Shown here: piece by piece, positions 44,647-55,904 of the stretch | Layout: each line of letters begins with the position of its first letter | Numbering within the stretch: position 1 is the first letter of the stretch | NCBI GenBank assembly: GCA_023052935.1 | Contig: CM041295.1 | Location: forward strand, 107,634,711-107,698,710 | DNA: 64,000 bases | From: Piezodorus guildinii | Lineage: Eukaryota > Arthropoda > Insecta > Hemiptera > Pentatomidae | Reading direction: 5' to 3' | Program-made: the position numbers and the translations under genes | The notes under the pieces: model-generated | The model's input: only the letters and a program-made list of their open reading frames with translations | What the model was told of the DNA's origin: nothing | Databases searched by the model: none

Positions 44647-46118
44647 AAATAAAGGGTATAGCCGGGTTAGGATGGTAAATCTGCCCCTGAGGCTTTTATG
44701 ACTCAAACTTGGAGGATCAATTTGTTTTCGAATAAAAATAATTCACCCCATTTTTTAGCTTTTTAATTCAAATGGTCTTCGAGATTTTTCGAAAAAACTC
44801 TTTTTTCGATTTTAATTTTTTTTAAATAGTAAAATTTGAAATTAGTGAATGATGATTTTTTCTCTAATTCTTAGGAGTCAAGGGCATGAAAAAAATACAT
44901 GGTCATGATTCTTAAACAAAAAGCCAATTTTTAGCGGAAGAAATAAAACAAACATATGTATTTTTTAAACCTTTTTGAAAGGTGTCACTCATATTTTGAT
45001 AAATTTTTGAAGTGATGGAACAACATGAAAAAAAAAACACTTATTTTTTTCTGAAATCTCGCATTCAACTTATATTTCTTATTATTATTGAACAATGTAT
45101 AAACAATTATTTCTCACCACAAATTCATAATGATTTTTTCTCTAATTCTTAGGAGTCAAGGGCATGAAAAAAAATATATGGTCATGATTCTTAAACAAAA
45201 AGCCAATTTTTGCGGAAGAAATAAAACAAACATATGTATTTTTTAAACCTTTTTGAAAGGTGTCACTCAAATTTTGATAAATTTTTTGAAGTGATCGAAC
45301 AACATGAAAAAAAACACTTATTTTTTTTTTTAAATCTCGCATTCAACTTATGTTTCTTATTATTATTGAACAATGTGTAAACAATTATTTCTCACCAAAA
45401 ATTCAGAATTACAATACATATAAAACATTTTCAATCATTTTCTTACAAAATGATTGGATTAAAGCTATGTTTTTCCAAACGCGCACCAGGCTAGCTCTCT
45501 GTAACGTCGTCTATTTAGTTACTATCAATCAATTCTGATAAGGTTTCGCTTGTTTAAGTATTTTCTATGGATTTCTTCACGAAGGATGCATTTTCGGTTA
45601 AAAAAATAGCTGTCTACACATTTTTCAATCATCTTAAAAACTATAAGTTTCTTAAAACGCAAGATTTTGAAAAAAGCAAAAACAGTTTTTATTTATTTTT
45701 TATATTGTTTCACCACTTCGAAACATTCTACAGTACAGAGGAGCATAAAAGACACTTTCTGAAAAAAAAATACGGTGAGTGACACCTTTCAAAAAGGTTA
45801 AAAAAATACATGTTTTTGTTTTATTTCTTCCGCTAAAAATTGCCTTTTTGTTTAAGAATCATGACCATATCATTTTTTCATGCCCTTGACTCATAAGAAT
45901 CAGAGAAAAAATCATCATTAACTTATTTCAAATTTTACTATTTAAAAAAAAAATAAAATCGAAAAAAGAGTTTTTTTTTAAAATCTCGAAGACCATTTGA
46001 ATTAAAAAGCTAAAAAATGGGGTGAATTATTTTTATTTGACAACTAATTGATTCCCCCAAGTTTGAGTCAAAAAAACGTCGGGGGCAGAATTTACCATCC
46101 TTAACCCGGCTATACCCT
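44647..46118. mobile_element. Long-TIR DNA element inserted in rep-2
   Basis: Starts AAGGGTATAGCCGGGTTAGG and ends in the complement. The inverted arms are about 370 bases (44647-45015 and 45776-46118) with matching internal words such as GGTCATGATTCTTAAACAAA. The left side contains a 278-bp tandem duplication. The middle (45410-45770) has a 71-codon frame without recognised motif. No target duplication is obvious. It is likely non-autonomous, superfamily undetermined. Confidence 0.85.
44853..45408. repeat. Tandem duplication of 278 bp
   Basis: TGATTTTTTCTCTAATTCTT begins at 44853 and again at 45131; both copies run through AACAATGT.TAAACAATTAT with a few differences and small indels. Confidence 0.88.
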
Positions 46119-46510
46119 TTTCTGTAACCAACTCATCAACAACTTTGATTCCTGATATATATGTGTTAACATATATCGTATAATGTACCCTTGAAAACGC
46201 AAGATTTTGGAAAAGTTAATATGCAATAAAAAAATCTTAAAGTTTGTTTTAAGCTAATAAACTTACGAACATTGGGAAAAGAGAGGAGGTTATAAAGTCA
46301 CATTATCATAGTTATATTCTTCCAATCAATACCAAGATTTTAGAAACATATTACGTACGCAAGTTGTTAAAATAAATGGAAAGTCGTTGTAAATACATAA
46401 ACTAACATTGTTATTAATTGATTCTACTTTTTGATCGTTTCATGAAAACAGATTTTCTATTGTAAACAAAATGGGACTCTCATGGACACAAAATTAAGCT
46501 TTTAATTCAT
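46119..46510 (-). repeat. Rep-2 copy, 5' part
   Basis: CTGTAACCAACTCATCAACA, AAACTTACGAACATTGGGAA and AACAGATTTTCTATTG on the minus strand continue the copy at 44515-44646. Confidence 0.7.
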
Positions 46511-46547
46511 AATAAAACAGGTTTTAAAGGAAGACTGCAAATTGGTA

Positions 46548-47446
46548 TTGGGTTGATGCAAAATTAATGCAGGTTTCCTCTATTGCAATATCTTAATTCC
46601 AATTGTGTAAACAAAGCTAATCCTAACATTGATCATTATTATACCAAAACAAACCTTATCTAATACCCTCTCTTTCACCATGAATTTGTTTAGTAAAATC
46701 GTTTTGTTCAGTGTGTTCAAAGGTCTTGAATCGAAAATGTCAAAGTGCGATTTTCGTCAAATTTATTTTTACGAATTTAAATTAGGGCGCAGCGCTGCGC
46801 AAACGGCTCGTAATATTAATGAAGTGTGGGGTCAGGGGGCTATTAATGAGTGCACGGTGCAGCGTTGGTTCCAGAAGTTTCGCAGAGGAGATTTCGACCT
46901 CGAAGACAAGGAAGGTCGGGGCCGTCATCTTGCTCTGGAAAGCGACCAGCTGAGGTCAAAAGTGGAAGAAGACCCAACCAAAACCACACGAGAAATGGCG
47001 GCGGAACTCGGAACTCAAAAATTGCAACGTCTTTGCCCAGCATTGATGAATCGGAAGGGGCCGATCCTGCTCCACGATAACGCCAGACCACACGTTGCAC
47101 AACCAACGCTTCGACGACTGCACGAGTTGGGCTACGAAGTTCTCCAACATCCGCCTTATTCACCTGACCTCTCTCCTACAGACTTCCACTTTTTCAGGCA
47201 TCTGGACAACTTTTTGAGGGAGAAAAATTTTCAAAACCAGGACGACATTGAAAATTCTTTTCGTGATTTCATTGAGTCCAGGGATTCGGATTTTTTTTCT
47301 GGTGGAATAAGAAAGCTTGTTGAACGTTGGCAAAAGTGCATTGATTCAGATGGAAATTATTTTGATTAAATATATATGGTTAAAGTAAAGATATGGAGTA
47401 TTTACAATACCTACTAAAAACCTGCATTAATTTTGCATCAACCCAA
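46548..47446 (+). mobile_element. Mariner element, internally deleted, 899 bp
   Basis: Termini TTGGGTTGATGCAAAATTAA and the perfect inverted copy extend about 29 bases and abut TA (46546-46547 and 47447-47448). Perfect termini indicate recent activity. It differs from the 21699 element in terminal sequence and is a separate lineage. Confidence 0.96.
46737..47369 (+). CDS. Truncated mariner transposase (SETMAR/Hsmar1-like)
   Basis: 210 residues from MSKCDFRQIYFYEFKLGRSA; an upstream in-frame Met at 46629 lies within non-coding leader. Residues 5-80: helix-turn-helix pair (AAQTARNINEVWGQG, CTVQRWFQKFRRGD, VEEDPTKTTREMAAELG). The frame then jumps to LQRLCPALMNRKGPILLHDN and ARPHVAQPTLRRLHELGYEV, with PPYSPDLSPTDFHFF to the end. 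The second (HDN) and third (PTD) acidic residues of DD34D are present; the first, normally in a DEKW motif, is deleted with about 130 residues. DNA binding may persist; catalysis should not. Confidence 0.93.
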   Translation: MSKCDFRQIYFYEFKLGRSAAQTARNINEVWGQGAINECTVQRWFQKFRRGDFDLEDKEGRGRHLALESDQLRSKVEEDPTKTTREMAAELGTQKLQRLCPALMNRKGPILLHDNARPHVAQPTLRRLHELGYEVLQHPPYSPDLSPTDFHFFRHLDNFLREKNFQNQDDIENSFRDFIESRDSDFFSGGIRKLVERWQKCIDSDGNYFD

Positions 47447-47452
47447 TATAAA

Positions 47453-47816
47453 TAAAATAGTAGGTTTCTATTTCTTCCCCCAAAAAAAGTTTATCACAGA
47501 AAAACTTTAACGAGTCAACGTTTCGGGATCCTTCTCGTATATCTGCTAATTTGTCCACAAAAATTGTTCTTATTTTCTTCATTTCTTAATTTGCTAATTT
47601 TCCTTTAAACCTGTTTTTATTATGAATTGATATATGGAGGATGGTTTCAACCATATGAAGAAAATAAGAAGAATTTTTGTGGACAAATTAGCAGATATAT
47701 TAAAATTGAGTCCTTATGATGGGGAAGGCCCCCGAAACGTTGACTCGTTAAAGTTTTACTGTGATAAACATTTTTTGGGGAGAAGAAATAGAAACCTACT
47801 ATTTTATCTATAAACT
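47453..47816. mobile_element. Fold-back element, Penelope-related arms
   Basis: Arms of about 160 bases (AAATAGTAGGTTTCTATTTC at 47455, reversed at 47790-47810). The right arm contains CTTATGATGGGGAAGGCCCC CGAAACGTTGACTC, a hammerhead-like order with one substitution in CTGATGA. The left arm has its complement partly deleted. It begins seven bases after the mariner. Confidence 0.78.
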
Positions 47817-48989
47817 TTTAAAATATATTAAGAAAAAGCTCATTTGAAATATTAAATAATGTTATAAATCGAATAAAATAGAAACCATAAGAAAAAATAA
47901 ACTGAATCAAGTTTGACATGTGCCGATGATAAACTCTAATAATGAATAGAGGTTATATAATATTTTCATGTATGGGCACTTTTCATTAAGATGAACTTAA
48001 AATCCGAAAGTGATAAACTCTTAATTGGTCGAACTTGACACCGCATTTAAATTGAACTAGTGCGAAGCAAAGACTAATTTTTTATATTTTCAATAGTAAC
48101 GATAAAATTAATATTTACATCACCTTTTACCACGTAAGTGAATAACTATTGTATATGACACTGAAGAAAGAATAAGCGAAGATATATCATTGTTTCTTTC
48201 CTTTTTTGTAAGCATTAAAAAAACTTTTCTCAAATATGCTCGGTATGGAATTTTAAACGCTATAAAATTTTCTGAGGTTGTTGAAAGAATGGAGTTTGGG
48301 GGGCACTTAAAAGTTCTTAAGGGTTTTGTAAAAGTTTCCCCTAACAAAAGATCTTTTTTTTCCTGAGGTTACAGAGGTCAACCAAACCTTTCAAAGCAAG
48401 GAAGGTGTTTTCTTTGTCGTAATTTTTAAGCTACCTCAACCCAATTAACACCTTTTTTTTTCTTTCTAGTTTTAATATTTTATTTTATTAAGAAATGCGA
48501 TATAAAAAATCTTTTAAGGTTGTTTACAGATCACTGAAATGATATAAATGAACACACTATTCTTAAATTTTTACCGTCAAGTATTATATCGTTCTATTAA
48601 TTTGTCAAGGGGAAAATCCCCTATCCTAATGCAGTTGATCTTAACTTCGATAAAAAATTATATTTTAATCTCATACACATGGGAAAAAATAATAACAATA
48701 ATAATACGAAAAAAATATATAACAAAATTGTAAAGAAATATGCTTCCACAGTTACATTTAAAATAAAAATGAAAAGATATTTCATAAAAACTATATTAAA
48801 AAAGTGGTATGAACAATATGAAAATATTTACACACATGTGTGCATTTTCCTTGTTATTTAAGTTTTATTAATACACATATAACAATATTTTTTTTCACAT
48901 ATTTGCACAACTTTCATCATTTGCAAATATACTTATAAAGATGTCTTCAGAGAAAAGGTATATCATTCTTTAATGATAATTGGCAATTC
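47817..48989. other. No recognisable gene
   Basis: AT-rich with several short open frames of random composition. Confidence 0.4.
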
Positions 48990-49245
48990 TTACTCAGCCT
49001 CCGCTGGAGAATAAAAGCGTTTGAAGGAGATGCGCTGGGATCTCTTGAGTAATGCTTTTCCCGCCACACGTGGGGGAACAAACCTGGCTCAGAGTTTTCC
49101 ACGCTTATTGTGAACATGTATGCGAGTATTTAAGATGCTCATTTACTTTTTCTTTATTTACTTATTTTAATTTGATTTGTTTTTTTTCAATATTACTCCT
49201 TCTTTTTATTGTTTCATCTCAGGTGCATTGTTGAATATTACCAAA
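48990..49245 (+). pseudogene. J1 LINE 3' fragment
   Basis: GATGCGCTGGGATCTCTTGA, TGCTTTTCCCGCCACACGTG and CACGCTTATTGTGAACATGT correspond to 20995-21075 of J1. Non-coding 3' region only. Confidence 0.7.
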
Positions 49246-49264
49246 CTCGGACAGACAAATACAC

Positions 49265-49380
49265 ACACAAAGATTTTGAAGACTTGGTTATTTAGACTCA
49301 GGGAACCTCAAAGGTGTATTTTCGTATGAAATGTGAAAATTTTCAGGATAGCAATAGTGAAAGTAAAAATAAATTATTAA
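49265..49380 (-). repeat. Rep-1 fragment
   Basis: GACTTGGTTATTTAGACTCA, GGTGTATTTTCG and AGGATAGCAATAGTGAAAG on the plus strand are the reverse complement of the rep-1 5' part. Confidence 0.65.
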
Positions 49381-49989
49381 TTAAATTACCTTATCAACAG
49401 ATTTATTAATCTATTAGAGAAGTCAATTCAAACATTTTTTTTTTTTTAATCTTAGATTTTCTTTTTAATTTTATATTTCTTAAGAAATAAAGCTCCTATT
49501 AAACATATTAGGATTAAATAACATCTTATGTTGTTTTTGTTTTTTAATTTTATGAAACATTTTAATTCTTACGGTTATCCATCAAGTTATTTCGTTTACT
49601 GTTCACCGACATTTTTTTATTTTGAACCTTTTAATGACTCTAGCTGTCATTATTAAACCTAAATAATGGAGTAAGAAATCCAATCAGTTATAAAAGTTAA
49701 GTTAAAAATTAATTTACAACAGTTAGTAAGTCTCTGAACAATTTATTAGAGTACTGAATAAAAAATTGCCGTTTTATGCTGCCGTTAAACATCTTATTCT
49801 AAATTAAGGTTTTAAATTTTATATACTCTGCAGTATACTTTTTTTATGGTTTTTGTTTTTAATTTTTCTGAGGATTTTATTTAATTATTTACATATTTGT
49901 ATTTATAGTTTATTGTTCACCTAGGAGTGGAGGAAAAAACTCTTTTAAGTTGCAAAGAAGTTATGATGACGTACATCGGTTATGTTTAA
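49381..49989. other. No recognisable feature
   Basis: AT-rich spacer. Confidence 0.4.
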
Positions 49990-50235
49990 AAGTCCAAATG
50001 TTTTAAGTAATTATGACATTACCTAATTTCGCTAGAATGTTATTGCAAATTTCACCGAATAAAATAAAGCTGGCATTAAATAATTACACTTTATCCGTTG
50101 TACATAAAAAAATATGTAGACAAAAGATTGAATGATAGAAAGATAACGAATATATACGTATAGTTACTCTCATTATAAAAATATATAAATTAACAAAAAT
50201 GAAATATTCACGAAAGAAGTGGAGGATTAAAGCTT
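49990..50235 (+). repeat. Dispersed repeat rep-4, copy 2
   Basis: Matches 2440-2655 (AATGTTATTGCAAATTTCAC, GGCATTAAATAATTACACTT, TATAAATTAACAAAAATGAA). Confidence 0.6.
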
Positions 50236-50934
50236 GTTGTCAAGATTTGTAAGAGAACTGAAGATATTTCAAAACGATTCTAACCGCTAAAAAATAAGAA
50301 CGACTTTTTGGGAGGCGAAGATAAGAACGAACAAAAATTTTTACTTTTTATAGATTTTATTCTTTAATGACTATATAATGATAGTCCATCTACTAATTCC
50401 TGCTCGTAATTATCAGTAGATCAATCATTTCGGAAGCAATTAAAAAGGCGGATATACCACACATATAGGGTATAGCAACTAAAGTTTATCCTATAGTACT
50501 TATCGTAAGAGGTATAATCTGTTTGAGTTCATTAGTTTTAACTCAGTCCTTTTTGAGATTTTTTACTATAAATATTACTAAACAGGAAAATAATCCTTTG
50601 TTGAAAATTTATATTGAAAAAAAGGATATGTCTTACACGATCAAAATTTCTAAAACAAGTAGTGAGGTGATAAGGATAATGTTTCAGTTGATGTAATTTT
50701 TCTAAACCATTTTCTTAGCTACTTAGGTAATGTATTATAAGGACCAAAATTATATAAAGTACTCTAATAATCATTTTAGTTTTGGTTTTGTTCTTAAATG
50801 TGCAAAATTTCCGGATTTAATATTTTTCAAAGAAAATGTTATTTTAATAGTTTAAAGAATTTTATAACTCCGAAACCAGCATAGTGTCAAGGGCCAAATT
50901 TATATCACTTAAACACATCGTATAATAAAAATAA
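50236..50934. other. No recognisable feature
   Basis: AT-rich spacer without frames. Confidence 0.4.
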
Positions 50935-51110
50935 AATATTTTATCATCTTTCTCTGGTTAAATCTAGAATCAAATTATTAGTTAATAAAAGAAAAAATGA
51001 ACAGAAATATTAAAACTACTGACTTCAGTAAATAAACACACCCGTCTAACATAATGCGTTTAATTGTTTTTATTCGTTTAACGTCACTTTCGAATTAGCC
51101 TCTATTATTA
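50935..51110 (+). repeat. Dispersed repeat rep-5, copy 2
   Basis: Matches 31370-31560 (TTTATCATCTTTCTCTGGTT, CACCCGTCTAACATAATGCG, GTTTTTATTCGTTTAACGTC). Confidence 0.7.
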
Positions 51111-51570
51111 AACTGGATTCTCTATTTACAACCCTTCAGAATTCTCTCTGAGTATTTAGTTTTGAGTACGATTTCAAATCTCGAATTTTCTTCAGAATTT
51201 GTAGTGGTTAAAAAAGGTAAGTATTAATGTTTAAATAATGCCGAGAATAACAAATGTCTCGTCGAAAATTAAAACCTTTATATCTAATGACCCCGAGCTT
51301 AGATCTGATAGGAAAAACTGTTTTGTAATGCTTGTGATCAGTCAACATCTATGGGGTGTGAAAGAAAATTCCAAACAAACGCTTATTGTAAATCATTAAA
51401 CAACAAATTCTTCCTTGTTATAATTTATTGTGTAACTTATAAAAATTATTATTGTTTATTTTATTATTAGCTGGACATAAGCATATATTGAAGCAGTAAA
51501 AATAGGCCTATAGAAAAACAGCGGTCAATTACCATTGAATAATATTTAAAATTATAATTTTATATATATA
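51111..51570. other. No recognisable feature
   Basis: AT-rich; no frames. Confidence 0.4.
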
Positions 51571-51740
51571 TATTATGCTAAAGGTTGTGAGTTCGAATCC
51601 CAGTCCCGGCGGGGCTTTTATAAGGATATAATTAAATGGGGATTCACTCACGTCCTCTCCCCCGGGTATGTGAGACCCGTCAGCCAAATGGTGGCCACTC
51701 ACAAAAAAAAGACTACACGGCCTGTCGTGACAGAGAAAAA
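51571..51740 (+). mobile_element. SINE-2, 5'-truncated
   Basis: Begins at the B box (GTTGTGAGTTCGAATCCCAG) and continues CCGGCGGGGCTTTTATAAGG and CGGGTATGTGAGACCCGTCA. An A run and an alternative 3' end (GACTACACGGCCTGTCGTGA) follow. The copy at 2684 has a different tail. Confidence 0.8.
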
Positions 51741-52349
51741 AATCTGATCAATTCTTCAAACTGTTTTCAGTGAGTTGTTCTTGATTGACTTATTATTTGT
51801 TGGTAAATTCACAATCTAATTAAATATTGAAGGTGAGCAATGATTTAATTGATAAATGATCAATTATTTAATTAAACTAGTCAATTATTTATATATTATT
51901 TTTTGTCTTGTTATGGAAAAAAAAAATTATATAGATCTTTTATTCACATGATTCATGTTTTTTTAAACTGTACTGAAGTGATCTCTGAAGAAAACAACTT
52001 TTAAAGGTTAAGTTCCTCTTCCATATAGATTTAGATTAATTTTTTTTTTTTTTTTTTTTTACGTTGTAGATGTATATAACCTCAATTTTATATTTTGGGG
52101 TTTTGCTGCATTATTTTGCACATTTCGAGATTTTTACTGCATGATATTTCACGTTTTTAGGCTTTTTACTGCACGAAAATCCGGTCTCTACCTCTTATTA
52201 TCTCTGTTGCCACTTGGTAAGGCTCAAGCCGCTGCCCTTGTAGCAAATCTAGTTAAACAAGACCTAAGTGACTGAATAGGTTAATTCAGGTAAGGGGATG
52301 AAGAGTATTAAGGGAGAGTTAGGGGGAGCGCTGGGTATTCCCACGTCCA
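51741..52349. other. No recognisable gene
   Basis: T tract of about 20 at 52040. A GC-richer patch at 52180-52340 is not identified. Confidence 0.4.
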
Positions 52350-52445
52350 ATGAAATTCACCCTTTTACAAATCAACCCGTTTGTGATTCAAATCTGCTCC
52401 TTTGTGAATCAAATGCAACCTTTTGTAAATGAAACGCCACCACCT
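52350..52445. repeat. Degenerate TTTGTGAATCAAAT tandem repeat
   Basis: Units such as TTTGTGATTCAAATCTGCTC, CTTTGTGAATCAAATGCAAC and CTTTTGTAAATGAAACGCC recur about every 22-24 bases, like 57785-57885. Confidence 0.75.
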
Positions 52446-52980
52446 TCACTCCACCCCCTCTCCCTTACAAATCTAATTTATCTGCAATGATTAGCTTTAC
52501 CCTTTTGTTGTCCTCAAGGCATTAGCCAACAAGGCATCCAATACCTCTACAAGGGAGCCTGCAAATTAGGGGAAACAAGCTGAACAGGGATCAAATCCAA
52601 TTGTTATATTAAGTATAGAAAAATAGGCAACCTTCTTTGTTGAGGAATAAAAAAAATCCACTACGAATTGGCAGAATTGTTTTGTTATTGAACTAATTAA
52701 ACTGAACTATCAGAATTGAACCATGGATAGGAAAGGTTTTTTATTGAGAAATTAAAAATTCTACCACGCATAGCCAACCAAACTCGTTTGTTGAGAAATA
52801 AAAATCCAACGACGAACATCAATATTTCTTTACGTTCCCATCAGGTTCATAAGAAAAAAGCTTGATGCTTGATGAATCGGTCGACTTTCACCTAAATCAG
52901 TTATTTCAATACTTTTAAATACATAAACTTTGAGTTGAAAACAATACATTAAATTTCGACCCAAAACGTTATTATAGGTT
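52446..52980. other. No recognisable gene
   Basis: Holds two diverged copies of a short word AAATTGAGAAATAAAAAT(C) near 52640-52810; nothing else placed. Confidence 0.35.
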
Positions 52981-53134
52981 TTTTTTTATTATTAAATTAA
53001 ATATTTATTTATTGAGAATTATTACAATCTGTTTCAGAATGAACAATAGTAATACTGATATGAGACCACATTCATACAAAATATACAGAAAATAATAATA
53101 ATAGTCAAATTACATAAAATAGAAAATAAATAAA

Positions 53135-53190
<56 letters not shown>

Positions 53191-54062
53191 ATATATATAC
53201 AATAAAAAACAAAACAAAACATATAATTGAGATAAATAAAAAGTTGGCAAATAAATAAACATCATACAAACAATGGTAACTATATACAACTGCTAAGGGG
53301 ACCCCAGATTGGGCCACTTGTGGAGGAAAAAAGCGGAATCCAAGAGATCCCAGCGCCTCTCTCTCAGCCGCATCACTGGTCTTAGCAAGTAGAGGCTGAG
53401 TTAGGGCGCAATAGCCACAAACATACAGCACATGAGTGGAGGATCTGAGCAGTGTCAAAACTCCAGTATAAATGTTTACAGAACGTCACGGGGCCACTGC
53501 CGTTTCAATCTTCGTGGAGGATTGTAGGGGTGGGTGGAGCTGGAGAGGGATTGAGCTAAAGGATTAAGATGATGAAGAAGGTTCTGATGGAATTTGGAAA
53601 ATTTGCATGGTACCAGGTCTAAAATAAATGGAATATTAAGGTCGTAGTGTAAGGTACAGTTGGAAAAATAATAGGGAGCATTAACTATTGTTCGTAGGAC
53701 TTTGGATTGGAAGGATTGGATGCGTTTGATGATAGAATATTTAGCTATCCCTCACAGTTTAAGTCCGTAGGTCCATATAGGTTTCCGTACTGTCTTGTAT
53801 ATTAGTAATTTGTTGTCAACTGTAAGATGAAATTTTCTGTTTAATAGTCTGTATAACCGGCCGAATCGGCGGTTGAGTTCTTTTCTTTTAAGGCTTGTAT
53901 GTGGGTTCCACGTTAGTCTTTTGTCTAGTAAAAAGCCTAGATACCGGACTGTGTCTGAGGAAGGAAGCGGTATGAAATTGAATTTAACTGTTGGGCAGGA
54001 TTTGCGTCGAAGGGTGAAAGTGACGTGTGTGCATTTTCTTTCGTTCACCTTAATACGCCAAA
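52981..54062 (-). mobile_element. J1 Jockey-like LINE, 5'-truncated, with TSD
   Basis: Flanked by TTATTATAGGTT (52969-52980 and 54063-54074). The poly(A) side is at the left. The 3' untranslated part contains an expanded (TA)n tract (53138-53188). Coding pieces: WRIKVNERKCTHVTFTLRRK, CPTVKFNFIPLPSSDTVRYL, GFLLDKRLTWNPHT, RRFGRLYRLLNRKFHLTVDN and WTYGLKL, then a stop at 53752 and, beyond it, IQSFQSKVLRTIVNAPYYFS and RLKRQWPRDVL. It is the second well-defined J1 copy. Confidence 0.9.
53752..54060 (-). pseudogene. J1 reverse transcriptase thumb region
   Basis: Open frame of about 100 codons within the element, ending in a premature stop where relatives read ELWGTA. It lacks the catalytic palm because of 5' truncation. 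Useful mainly for aligning the J1 copies. Confidence 0.8.
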
Positions 54063-54260
54063 TTATTATAGGTTATACGATAAAATCATTATCAACAACA
54101 AGCACATAAGTTTGTAAACTTCTCGTCATTATCAAGTACCCTTTACAGCTGGATAATATATTTTTTTAAAATCTTTAGCTTTGAATAAAAATGAAATTAG
54201 CCCGGACTATTATTACTGCTGTTTTCTTCTTGTTGGTCATCAAATTCTTTCATATTTATA

Positions 54261-54738
54261 ATAATAATAATAGGCTTACGGAACCGAAGCCTGGATCACG
54301 ATACCACTAAATACTGCCTACGCAGATTCGTCCAATGATCACCGTTCAAGCCCCCGAGATCAGACCTGACACAATCTTCCCATCGACGCTAACGCCTGCC
54401 TTTCGGACGCCTACCACTCGGTGAACCGCTGAAGCCAATACCAAATTTTCAGGAATTTGTTCTTCACTGAGGCCAACAACTTTACACTCCCATTTGAGTC
54501 TCCGCGAGGCTATCAACTAAATTATACTCTCAGGGTACAAGCTCCGCAATGCCGCGTTCTGCAACGTTCTGAAGTTGCCTCATGTCTCTTTGGAACAAAT
54601 ATTTTACGCAGAACCTTATTGAAGCGGCCACATTTCACATCCGTAACTAATCTTTATGTTTTTAGATAGAAGCCGGGGACTAAGTAATTTCGCAACAAAA
54701 TAATAACACGCATTTACCATCTTTAATCGCGACGTATT
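54261..54738 (-). pseudogene. RTE-like LINE, 3' part
   Basis: Begins with a short (AAT)n at 54259-54272 and follows the same order as the 39262 element: AGGCTTACGGAACCGAAGCC, CACCGTTCAAGCCCCCGAGA, TCTCCGCGAGGCTATCAACT and CACATTTCACATCCGTAACT. Several indels break the frame. It is interrupted at about 54739 by rep-1 and resumes at 55905. Confidence 0.85.
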
Positions 54739-55900
54739 TAATTCATATATTATATGAAATATATAGTAAGGGAAAGTATTGCGGTCGTGAAAATTTTCAT
54801 TTTAGGGTCTCCTGAGTCCAAATGACCAAGTCACAAAAGAAGGTTGTGTGTGTGTGGTAAATCTAGCGCGAAAACCATTAGTCCTATGAAACTGAAATTT
54901 TATATTTTATTCAAGACAACTATACGCCCGAATTAGCAAACAGCAACTATTTCATCAAAATCGGCTTACTAGAAGAGCCACATAATACCATGCATATTAT
55001 ACCTATTTATGATTTTCTCAAAAACGGCTCTAATGATCTTGATTAAACTCGCTATATTGATGTAAAAGTCAATGGGCTTTAATATCGTTTAGGTTTCATT
55101 CTGATTGAAATAGTCTGACAAGGCTTAAATGCCGACATTTTAAATTTTCTTCCTCTAAACTACCTTTAATTTTGTACATTCCAAAAGATTGACCATATCA
55201 TCTAAATGACATCGATGAAGGAGGGCTAAATATATAAGCTGGACGAATTTTATGACCAACTTAAGGATAAACGAGCAAAACTATTTTTTAACGTAATTTT
55301 TGGTAAGCCAATGAACACCCATGAGGACAAATAGCAGTGTGCTATGAAATAAAGTGATGGGTTATATATGAAAATGCATTTATATAATAAAAAAAATAAG
55401 TCTGGAAATGAGGAAACAGCCCCGAAACGTTGACAGATATGAAAGCTTATGAAATAAAGTAATTGAGTGACGAATGGAAGTCAATGTGTGCACTTTTTAA
55501 GTGTTTATATTAAGAAAAACTTCCAAAAAAATTAAAAAAGAAAAGAAACTATTTTTAACGTAATTTTTGGTTTACTGATAATAATAACAGTAATATAGAC
55601 ATATAATATACCGTTAGAAAGAGAAAGATTTCAGAAAAAAATATTATCTGATGCACAGAGTTATAAAAGGTAATATAAAGTGACGAATAGGGAATAAAAG
55701 GGAATTAAAAATTTAACATAGTTATACTGTTTAATCTAAATCATATGTCTCCAACGAAAATGAATACACTTTTAAATGAAAACAACTTCAAATATTTTTC
55801 AAATTGAAGTATATTTAATAGTTTTTAAATTTATTTTAAAAGTCGAGGTAAGTGAAAATCGCGTGTTGCCCGCACCAGATATTTTCTTGTTACCTAAGTA
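54739..55900 (+). repeat. Rep-1 copy inserted in the RTE-like LINE
   Basis: Full-length order: ATATATAGTAAGGGAAAGTA, TTGCGGTCGTGAAAATTTTC, GAGTCCAAATGACCAAGTCA, TTTCTCAAAAACGGCTCTAA, GCTTAAATGCCGACATTT, ATATACCGTTAGAAAG and GTGTTGCCCGCACCAGAT. A fold-back-derived piece is nested at 55305-55545. Because it splits one LINE copy its limits can be placed to within a few tens of bases. Confidence 0.82.
55305..55545 (+). mobile_element. Penelope-like fragment with 26-bp TSD
   Basis: The same sequence AACTATTTTTAACGTAATTT then TTGGT stands on both sides (55278-55304 and 55546-55571, one T differing). The insert contains GGAAACAGCCCCGAAACGTT and TGAAATAAAGTAATTG; GATATGAAAGCTTATGAAAT repeats GTGCTATGAAATAAAG. 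No long inverted arms remain. Confidence 0.82.
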
Positions 55901-55904
55901 CTTA

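Noticed and set aside
46843..47163. Minus-strand frames over the mariner
   Set aside because: They are shadows of the transposase frame; no motif.
54739..55900. Rep-1 as a protein-coding element
   Set aside because: The short frames at 29323, 60168 and 60925 do not correspond between copies or strands.
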